In this document: in pieces, positions 37,563 through 43,119 of the stretch | How the letters are laid out: each line of letters starts with the position of its first letter | How positions within the stretch are numbered: the stretch's first letter is position 1 | NCBI GenBank assembly: GCA_964422615.1 | Contig: CAYRBJ010000014.1 | Location: 1 to 43,119 of the forward strand | DNA: 43,119 nt | Origin: DATLWN01 sp964422615 | GTDB taxonomy: Bacteria; Pseudomonadota; Zetaproteobacteria; Mariprofundales; Mariprofundaceae | Direction: 5' to 3' | Translations under genes and position numbers: made by a program | The notes under the pieces: model-generated | The model's input: the letters and a program-made list of their open reading frames with translations, nothing else | Databases searched by the model: none | What the model was told of the DNA's origin: nothing

Positions 37563-38444
37563 GTGAGCGCCGATTCCGATTTCCTTGACCTTTCGGGTGT
37601 TCGGGTACCGAAGGACCATGCGGCTTTGCTCAATGCCAAGCGGTTCCCGCTCCTGCAGGGACTGTCTCCCGTCAGCATGCGCACCCTGCAACAATCGGCT
37701 CGCATCATGCATGTTTCCAAGGGCGTGGAAATGCTGCACGAGGGCGACACACCGCACGATCTTTATTTTATCGAGACCGGCAAACTGGCCATCGGCAAAC
37801 AGGTCGGCACCCAGCTCAGGGTCATCGCCCAGATCGGCCCAGGCAATGTCTACGGTGAGTTCGGGGTATTGCGCAAGAAGGCGCGCTACGCATCGGTCTA
37901 TACCGTCGAACCGAGCCGCATCATCCGCGTGGAGATCCCAGCCATCCAGCAGGTGCTCGACTCCGATGCCACGTTCAAGAACCATCTGACCCGGTTATTG
38001 ACGCAGCGCATGCTCGACAGCTTCTTCTTCAGCCACCCGGTATTCACCGGCATGCCGATAGACACCCGCAACAAACTGTCCCGCGCTTTGGAGATCCGCT
38101 TCTACGCGAGGGGTTCCCGCATCTTTTCACAGGGAGAAAAGCCACGCGGGGTGTTCCTGATCCTGTCCGGCGAGGTCGAGGTCCGCTACCTGAACAAGGC
38201 GGGTGCCGAGGTACTGCTCGAGATCCGGCGCGACAATGACCTGCTCGGTGAGGTTGCCACCAAGAACGGGGCGGAGCTGGCCTATTCGGCCATCGCCGCC
38301 AGCGATGTCGATGTGCTGGAACTGGACAAGAAAACCCTAGACATATTGCGCCAGTACCACCCACCCACCACCAATCAGCTCGAGGCCTATATCGACAAGC
38401 GCATGACCCAGACGGTCAAACGCCTGAAGGAGAATCTGGTCTAG
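37563..38444 (+). CDS. tandem cyclic-nucleotide-binding domain protein
   Basis: The 293-residue protein has two cNMP-binding beta-barrels (about 30-145 and 158-265) with no HTH, membrane span or enzymatic domain. The first has the phosphate-binding cassette GEFGVLRKKARYASV with Glu99 and Arg108. In the second (GEVATKNGAELAYSA) Glu230 is kept but the Arg position reads Glu-Leu, so it may bind weakly or not at all. A GTG start has a strong ribosome site (AAGGAG about 5 bases before). It may read the cAMP made by the cyclase at 32588-34084. It resembles a regulatory-subunit type protein, partner unknown. It ends convergent with the UPF0104 gene (4-base overlap). Confidence 0.9.
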   Translation: MSADSDFLDLSGVRVPKDHAALLNAKRFPLLQGLSPVSMRTLQQSARIMHVSKGVEMLHEGDTPHDLYFIETGKLAIGKQVGTQLRVIAQIGPGNVYGEFGVLRKKARYASVYTVEPSRIIRVEIPAIQQVLDSDATFKNHLTRLLTQRMLDSFFFSHPVFTGMPIDTRNKLSRALEIRFYARGSRIFSQGEKPRGVFLILSGEVEVRYLNKAGAEVLLEIRRDNDLLGEVATKNGAELAYSAIAASDVDVLELDKKTLDILRQYHPPTTNQLEAYIDKRMTQTVKRLKENLV

Positions 38445-39355
38445 CTGCGGAAACTGCGCAGACCACCAACACGCCATAGCACCACGGCCCCCGGCAGCGA
38501 GGCGAGGCTCAGTACCACCAGCCACAACACCGACAACGCCGCTGCCGTCGAGGCATCGGCGCCGAAATACACGGCAAACCCGACGTAACCGGCCTCACGC
38601 ACGCCCAGGCCGTTCAGCGAAATCGGTACGAAGGCCATCAGGCCGACCAGACCCACCATCACCGCAAACGCCGGCCAGCTCATGTGCAGGCCCACGGCCA
38701 TGCCCAGGAACACGTGCGCCTGCACGATCAGCACCTGGAAGACGAACGAAACCGGCAGGCTTCGCCACCAACGGACGTTCAGGCGGCGGTCGTTGATCGG
38801 CAGGCTGCGGATGGCGGCAAAGCGCTCCGGAATGCGGTCGTGCAGGCGCGGATAGAACAGTAAACCGATCCACATCGCCGTCACGCCACCCAGCCAGCCC
38901 AGCCACCATACCGGCGGCCAGTGAAAGGCCAGCATGGCCAGACTGACCAGCAACGACAGCGCATACAGGCCGTTGAGACGGTCCAGCAGTACGCTGGCCG
39001 TTGCCTGCCAGCCGGCTCCCGTTCGCCCCTCCCCCTTGGCCAGCAGGATGCCGCGGAGCACGTCGCCACCGATGGTGGACGGCAAAAACAGGCTGGCGAA
39101 CATGCCGAGGAAATACAGCTTGATCTTGCGCGGCACCGAAACCGTCAGTCCCAAGCCCTCAGCCATCCAGGCCCAACGGATGCCACACAACACATAGCCG
39201 ACGACCAGGCAGCACCATGAGTAGAGCAGCCAGCGGGGATCGACCGAGCGCACCTTCTGCCACAGCGCATGCACATTGACATAGTACAGCACCGCCGCCA
39301 GCAGCAGCACCGTGATGCCCAGCTTGATCACCACCATCATCGTCTTGCGGTTCAA
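38441..39355 (-). CDS. UPF0104/lysylphosphatidylglycerol-synthase-TM-like membrane protein
   Basis: The protein of about 304 residues has eight or so spans and family motifs GIRWAWMAEGLGL, FLGMFASLFLPSTIGGDVLRGILL, ASVLLDRLNGLYALSLL and PISLNGLGVREAGYVGF. This family (UPF0104/AglD/LPG synthase TM region) is often coded beside polyprenyl-phosphate sugar genes and is thought to help move or bind lipid substrates; function here is unproven. The start is uncertain: ATG 39394 lies inside a perfect palindrome, so TTG 39355 (with AAGGGG upstream) or ATG 39340 is preferred. It is divergent from the GT39 gene. Confidence 0.85.
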   Translation of the reverse strand: MNRKTMMVVIKLGITVLLLAAVLYYVNVHALWQKVRSVDPRWLLYSWCCLVVGYVLCGIRWAWMAEGLGLTVSVPRKIKLYFLGMFASLFLPSTIGGDVLRGILLAKGEGRTGAGWQATASVLLDRLNGLYALSLLVSLAMLAFHWPPVWWLGWLGGVTAMWIGLLFYPRLHDRIPERFAAIRSLPINDRRLNVRWWRSLPVSFVFQVLIVQAHVFLGMAVGLHMSWPAFAVMVGLVGLMAFVPISLNGLGVREAGYVGFAVYFGADASTAAALSVLWLVVLSLASLPGAVVLWRVGGLRSFRS

Positions 39356-39380
39356 GATCGCCGATACCCCTTGCCTGCAC

Positions 39381-39402
39381 GTCCGCGGATGCATCCGCGG
39401 AC
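39381..39402. promoter_or_regulatory. perfect 22-bp palindrome between divergent envelope genes, candidate operator
   Basis: The half-site GTCCGCGGATG is followed directly by its exact complement, giving a perfect 22-bp dyad in the 107-base divergent region (if the UPF0104 gene starts at 39355). An operator for a dimeric regulator would look like this. If ATG 39394 is the true start, it would instead overlap coding sequence. Confidence 0.45.
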
Positions 39403-39462
39403 CGAACGATATAGATTATCCGCGAGCGTATGCTTGAAAACATTCACCCCGCAAGGCGACCG

Positions 39463-41109
39463 ATGACACCCTCCCCGGATACGCGCAGGCCAATCTATCC
39501 GCTTCTGCTCATGCTGTCTTGGGCGGTTCTGACGTTGCCGGCCCTCGGCCTGGCGCCGCTGTTCGATTACGACGAGACCGTCTACGCGCAGACGGCGCTG
39601 GACATGATGCATCACGGCCAGTGGATCGTGCCGACGGCCAACGGCATGCAGTTCTTCGAGAAACCGCCGTTCACCTATTACCTGATGGACCTGTCGTTCA
39701 AGCTGTTCGGCGACAACGCCTTCGCCGCCCGTCTTCCGTCCGCGATCTTCACGCTGCTGACCGCCTGGGTACTGCTTGCCGCAGGCACGCGCCTGAAGGA
39801 CCGCCGCTTCGGGCTGATGGCCGCCGCCATTTTCCTGAGCATGCTGGAGGTGGCCTTGTTGGCGCATGCGGCCATCCTCGACGCGGTACTGAACTTCTTC
39901 ATCGCCGCTGCCCTGCTCAGCTACGCCGTGTGGATCCGGGACGGCGGCCCGCGCCTGGCCTACGCCATGGCTGCCGCCATGGGGGCGGCGGTCAGCGTCA
40001 AGGGACCGGTGGGGGCGGTGGTGCCGCTGCTGGTCATCGGGCTCGACCGCCTGTGGGCCAGCGATGTCCGTGGCTGCATCAAGCGCTTTCCGTGGTGGCC
40101 CTGCCTCGGCCTGTTCCTGCTGACGGCCATCCCGTGGTATCTGCTGATCCTGATCGAGAACGGCCCGAAATTCCTGTACGACTTCATCTGGATACAGAAC
40201 ATCGGCCGCGCCCTGCATCCGATGCAGGGGCATGGCGGCGGCTGGACCTACTACCTGGTCGTGTTCCTGGTTTCGTGTCTGCCGTGGATCGGCTGGTTGC
40301 CGGCCTATTTCCGCCGCGCCCTCGATGGCAACGGCGCAGGCAACGAAACGGACCGTTCGCTGCTGCGCTTGTCCGTTGTCTGGGTGCTGGCGGTCATCGT
40401 GCTGTTCAGTTTCGCGCAAACCAAGCTGCCGCACTACATCTCCAGCATCTATCCGGGACTAGCCCTGGGCTTGGCGGCAATGATCTACGCAGTTGCTGAT
40501 AGCGAACTGTCCAGACGCTGGATACGCGGACTCAGCCTGGCGGTGCTGCTGCCCGTGGGCCTGGCGGTCACCGCCCTGCCGTGGATCTACCCGGCGCTGA
40601 CGAAGCTCGTGCACAACCCGCGCGCACTGGCCATCGTGGCCCAGCCGATCACGCCCTCTCCCATGCTCGCCGTCGCCGGCATCGTCGTGCTGCTGGCCCT
40701 GCTGGGCATCCTGATCGGCAAGCGTCTCAGCCTTTCGCAGCTTGCCGTACGCTTCGTCGTGCTCGGCTTCGTGCTGCAGACGGCGCTGCTGGTCGGCGTC
40801 GGCGGCTTCGCCGGTCGCCTGCTGCAGACGCCGACCATGACCATCGCCGCACGCATCCGCCAGCTGCCGCCCGATGTGCCCGTATACAGCTTCGATCTGA
40901 ACGCCCCGTCGATCTCCTTCTATGCCGGGCGCAACTACCGCATCGAACCCGACCCCTCGGCCCTGGCCAGGAAACTGCAGCCGCCCTATGCGCTGGTGCT
41001 GCGCAGCGACAGCGCCGGCCGCCTGGCCGCACTGCACCTGCCGCCGCCGGCCTACAATGACGGCGGCTATATGCTCTTTATCGTGGGCACACCGTCCGGC
41101 AAGCCATGA
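39463..41109 (+). CDS. GT39-family polyprenyl-phosphate sugar transferase (ArnT-like)
   Basis: The 548-residue multi-span protein resembles ArnT/PMT glycosyltransferases. They move a sugar from a polyprenyl-phosphate donor to lipid A or protein on the outer face of the inner membrane. The family acidic motif in the first loop is DYDETVYAQ, followed by FFEKPPFTYYLM and many spans, then a C-terminal soluble part. ATG 39463 is preferred over ATG 39430 because AAGG lies 6 bases before it. The substrate sugar and acceptor cannot be told. It overlaps the GT2 gene (ATGA), which would make the lipid-linked donor. Confidence 0.9.
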   Translation: MTPSPDTRRPIYPLLLMLSWAVLTLPALGLAPLFDYDETVYAQTALDMMHHGQWIVPTANGMQFFEKPPFTYYLMDLSFKLFGDNAFAARLPSAIFTLLTAWVLLAAGTRLKDRRFGLMAAAIFLSMLEVALLAHAAILDAVLNFFIAAALLSYAVWIRDGGPRLAYAMAAAMGAAVSVKGPVGAVVPLLVIGLDRLWASDVRGCIKRFPWWPCLGLFLLTAIPWYLLILIENGPKFLYDFIWIQNIGRALHPMQGHGGGWTYYLVVFLVSCLPWIGWLPAYFRRALDGNGAGNETDRSLLRLSVVWVLAVIVLFSFAQTKLPHYISSIYPGLALGLAAMIYAVADSELSRRWIRGLSLAVLLPVGLAVTALPWIYPALTKLVHNPRALAIVAQPITPSPMLAVAGIVVLLALLGILIGKRLSLSQLAVRFVVLGFVLQTALLVGVGGFAGRLLQTPTMTIAARIRQLPPDVPVYSFDLNAPSISFYAGRNYRIEPDPSALARKLQPPYALVLRSDSAGRLAALHLPPPAYNDGGYMLFIVGTPSGKP

Positions 41110-41834
41110 AGCTGTCCGTCATCATCCCCGCTTTTAACGAGGAGGCCCGCCTGCCGGCCACGCTCAAGGAGGCATACGCCTGGCTGGATACGCATCTGCC
41201 GGGCGATTACGAGCTGCTTGTTGTCGATGACGGCAGCAGTGACGGCACCGCCAAGGCCGTAAAGGCATTGATGACGGAGTATCCGGCGCTCAGGCTGCTG
41301 CAACAGCCCGAGAACCGCGGCAAGGGCGCGGCGGTGCGCCGCGGCATGCTGGAGGCCACCGGCGATGTGCGCCTGTTCATGGACGCCGACCATTCCACGC
41401 ATGTGTGCGAGGTGGAGAAGGTGTTCGACGCCATGGACAAGGGGGCGGAGGTGGTGATCGCCTCACGCCAGCATCCGGAGTCGGACATCGAAGTGCACCA
41501 ATCATGGCTGCGTGAGCACATGGGCAAGGGCTTCAACATGATCATGCGCAGCATCGTCGGCCTGTCGATGGACGACACCCAGTGCGGCTTCAAGGCCTTC
41601 ACGGCCGAGGCCGCCGAACGCATCTTCAATGAAACGACGCTTGATGGCTTCAGCTTCGATGTCGAGGTGCTGTACCTGGCGGGAATGCACGACTACGCCA
41701 TCGCCGAAATCCCGGTGCGGTGGGTCAACGAGCCGAACTCCAAGGTGCGCATGCTCGCCGATCCGGCCCGCATGTTCGCCGATGTCATCCGCGTACGCGC
41801 CATGCACCGCCGCGTCCGGAGAGACAAAGACTGA
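41106..41834 (+). CDS. GT2-family polyprenyl-phosphate glycosyltransferase (ALG5/DPM-like)
   Basis: The 242-residue soluble GT-A enzyme has the nucleotide-binding VVDDGSSDGT, the metal motif in FMDADHST, and DDTQCGFKAF plus GFSFDVEVLYLA as in dolichyl-phosphate glucose/mannose synthases. It should load a sugar from a nucleotide donor onto polyprenyl phosphate on the cytosolic face. It has no C-terminal spans, unlike some ArnC-type proteins. Its ATG overlaps the GT39 stop (ATGA), so the two act as a donor-making and transferring pair. Confidence 0.93.
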   Translation: MKLSVIIPAFNEEARLPATLKEAYAWLDTHLPGDYELLVVDDGSSDGTAKAVKALMTEYPALRLLQQPENRGKGAAVRRGMLEATGDVRLFMDADHSTHVCEVEKVFDAMDKGAEVVIASRQHPESDIEVHQSWLREHMGKGFNMIMRSIVGLSMDDTQCGFKAFTAEAAERIFNETTLDGFSFDVEVLYLAGMHDYAIAEIPVRWVNEPNSKVRMLADPARMFADVIRVRAMHRRVRRDKD

Positions 41835-41857
41835 CGCACGGCCGGCAGTGATGCCAC

Positions 41858-41885
41858 GACCGGCAAAGTCCGGCCACTTTCGGTC
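41858..41885 (+). other. bulged hairpin after the glycosyltransferase pair
   Basis: GACCG and AAAGT pair with ACTTT and CGGTC, with a two-base GC bulge and a CCGGCC loop. There is no T-run directly after it, so it is not a normal intrinsic terminator. It lies just before the tRNA-like fragment. Confidence 0.5.
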
Positions 41886-41889
41886 ATTC

Positions 41890-41913
41890 GTTCGAATCCT
41901 GTTTGGCGTCCCA
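41890..41913 (+). other. tRNA 3'-end-like fragment, candidate attachment site
   Basis: GTTCGAATCCTG followed by TTTGGCGTCCCA looks like the T-loop, T-stem 3' strand, acceptor strand and CCA of a tRNA. The bases before it do not supply the matching 5' T-stem or acceptor strand, so no whole tRNA is present. Integrases often use tRNA 3' ends and leave such duplicates. The serine recombinase 1.2 kb away and the change in composition fit this, but the parent tRNA is not in the window. Confidence 0.4.
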
Positions 41914-42079
41914 TAGGGGATGAATCTGGGCACTGGGTAGAAGTAGTTTATGTTCGGTAAACAGTTGCTCCATCGATAAATATTATCTTCGTTATAGTAA
42001 ATGGAGAGATGGTCGACTAATCTTGGTCGCAGGAGACGAGACAGAAGGTCATGATGACATGTGGGATCAGGGGGGAGTT

Positions 42080-42835
42080 ATGAAAAACTTGATAAAAATA
42101 CTTATTGTAAACGCGATATTAGCCGTGTTCGCTAGCATTGGCCTCGCAAATACCGCAAGTGCGACAGACTGGTCAGGTGCCTATCTCGGTATCCATGGAG
42201 GGTATGACTGGGGAACGGCGAAAAATAATTTCGCGATTAATGGTGGAGGTTTTCCTACCAATGCGTTTGCTCCAGAAGCGACTGGTGGAGAGTTCAGCCA
42301 GAATATCAATGGAGGCGAATATGGTGGTCAGCTGGGCTTCAACATCCAGCGCAATAACGTCGTTTATGGTCTGGAGGCATCGATCGAAGGGGACTCCCTA
42401 AAGCACACGTCGACCAATGTTTTTCCGACAGTTCCACCGACAGTCTCTTACGAGACCAAGGTCAACTGGCTTGTCGCCATTACGCCGCGACTGGGTTATG
42501 TGAAGAATGACTGGCTGTTCTTCGTAAAGGCCGGTTTGGCTGCCGGTGAAGTTCAGAGTTCGCTGTCGTCCACAGCTGCTACGCTTTCTTTTAGTCGCAA
42601 GACCGACCAAATCGGTTGGACGGCCGGCCTTGGCTTAAACTATGCTCTGAACCGGTTTGCGATGAACAAGTGGATCGTTGGTCTTGAATACAATTATTTC
42701 GATTTGGGCACCAAGACATACGGTGGCATGGTGAATGGTGGTCAGACACAGCTGTTGCCGACCTTATACCCAGTGCAATATACTGTTCACCCGACCTTCA
42801 GCAGTGTGCAGGCTAGCCTCTCGTACAAGTTCTGA
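42080..42835 (+). CDS. outer-membrane beta-barrel protein (Opa/Omp25-like)
   Basis: The 251-residue protein has a signal peptide (about 1-28: KNLIKILIVNAILAVFASIG, cut after ASA) and a body of alternating strands: DWSGAYLGIHGGYDWG, GGEYGGQLGFNIQ, VNWLVAITPRLGYV, WLFFVKAGLAAGEVQ, and a closing strand ending in YKF, the aromatic C-terminus of barrels. It belongs to the small porin-like/Omp25-type group. ATG 42080 has GGGGGGAG just before it. G+C is lower than the chromosome (27 of 60 in bases 42181-42240), and it lies in the accessory border. Its role is unknown; such proteins are often surface antigens. Confidence 0.87.
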   Translation: MKNLIKILIVNAILAVFASIGLANTASATDWSGAYLGIHGGYDWGTAKNNFAINGGGFPTNAFAPEATGGEFSQNINGGEYGGQLGFNIQRNNVVYGLEASIEGDSLKHTSTNVFPTVPPTVSYETKVNWLVAITPRLGYVKNDWLFFVKAGLAAGEVQSSLSSTAATLSFSRKTDQIGWTAGLGLNYALNRFAMNKWIVGLEYNYFDLGTKTYGGMVNGGQTQLLPTLYPVQYTVHPTFSSVQASLSYKF

Positions 42836-42887
42836 TCCATCATTTAACGAAGGTCGATAGTTTAGCAACATAATGCCACCCACTATG

Positions 42888-42917
42888 AATAATGGCACCT
42901 TTGGGTGCCATTATTTT
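42888..42917 (+). terminator. strong Rho-independent terminator of the barrel gene
   Basis: AATAATGGCACC pairs perfectly over 12 bp with GGTGCCATTATT around a four-base TTTG loop, then TT. It starts 52 bases after the barrel gene stop. The near-symmetric A/T ends could let it work in both directions. Confidence 0.88.
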
Positions 42918-43076
42918 GGCCATAATAATGCTAACATCGGCTTCCCGTTTCAGTAACACGGGGGGCTACAAATACATACACCCCCCCACACTCACTCCAA
43001 TATAGTCCCATTCACGCCCCTGCCCCAAGCCACACCCTCACGGCTATACTCACCGGAGTTGTCCAAGGAGTAAGCC

Positions 43077-43119
43077 ATGGCAGTCGCACTTTATGCTCGC
43101 GTATCAACGGCAAGGCAGG
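43077..43119 (+). CDS. serine recombinase, 5' end only (cut by window edge)
   Basis: Fourteen codons are visible: M-A-V-A-L-Y-A-R-V-S-T-A-R-Q. The ALYARVST pattern is the opening of the resolvase/invertase catalytic domain, with the catalytic serine in RVST. A good ribosome site (AAGGAG, 6 bases before the ATG) supports the start. Large serine recombinases of this kind integrate phages and other elements. The size and exact subgroup are beyond the window. Confidence 0.85.
   Translation, partial: MAVALYARVSTARQ

Noticed and set aside
41890..41913. Complete tRNA gene
   Set aside because: Only the 3' half pattern is present; no matching acceptor, D or anticodon arms could be found upstream.
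41502..41933. Minus-strand open frame over the GT2 gene and tRNA-like fragment
   Set aside because: It is antisense to a well-supported glycosyltransferase; its N-terminal residues come from the tRNA-like fragment read backwards.

Overview
The window is 43 kb of GC-rich (about 60 percent by eye) proteobacterial chromosome. It is mostly dense housekeeping operons, with one signalling cluster and an accessory border at the right end. The gene order cmk-rpsA-ihfB-lapA-lapB-pyrF, preceded by pheA-hisC-tyrA-aroA, is typical of Gammaproteobacteria and near relatives. The many signalling genes would also fit a deep-branching class such as Zetaproteobacteria, but sequence reading alone cannot settle the class.

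Left part (1-7,926). A minus-strand run rpiA-queA-nadE-glnB-glnA covers pentose phosphate, queuosine, NAD and nitrogen control; glnA is cut by the window edge. Divergent from it, a plus-strand run holds a membrane protein, nadC, birA, coaX and a SPOR-domain protein, so several cofactor genes sit together. From 7,923 to 13,108 the minus strand carries a lower-GC DUF535 gene, carA without carB beside it, fumC, and a membrane SpoIIE-type phosphatase. A tRNA-Asn gene with its own promoter and terminator follows.

Signalling cluster (13,516-17,616, plus strand). A CHASE2-sensor Ser/Thr kinase, a PP2C phosphatase and a double-FHA protein form a compact phosphorylation module.

Minus-strand superoperon (34,084 down to 17,656). 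About 16 kb is read in one direction, mostly with overlapping or touching genes: adenylate cyclase, TPR lipoprotein, ispG, hisS, carbonic anhydrase, pheA, hisC, tyrA, aroA, cmk, rpsA, ihfB, lapA, lapB, pyrF and dgt.

Right part (34,268-41,834). The plus strand has yhbY-bolA, a YihY/BrkB membrane protein with an M24 peptidase, and a tandem cyclic-nucleotide-binding protein that may read the signal made by the cyclase. An envelope-sugar group follows: a UPF0104-type membrane protein divergent from a GT39 and a GT2 glycosyltransferase, with a perfect 22-bp palindrome between them.

Right border (41,835-43,119). Composition and gene density change here. A tRNA 3'-end-like fragment, a lower-GC outer-membrane beta-barrel gene with a strong terminator, and the first codons of a serine recombinase suggest the edge of an integrated element. 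No stretch over 300 bases lacks an annotated feature. The longest gaps are about 200-245 bases: 13,317-13,515 (tRNA promoter), 41,835-42,079 (hairpin, tRNA-like fragment) and 42,836-43,076 (terminator).
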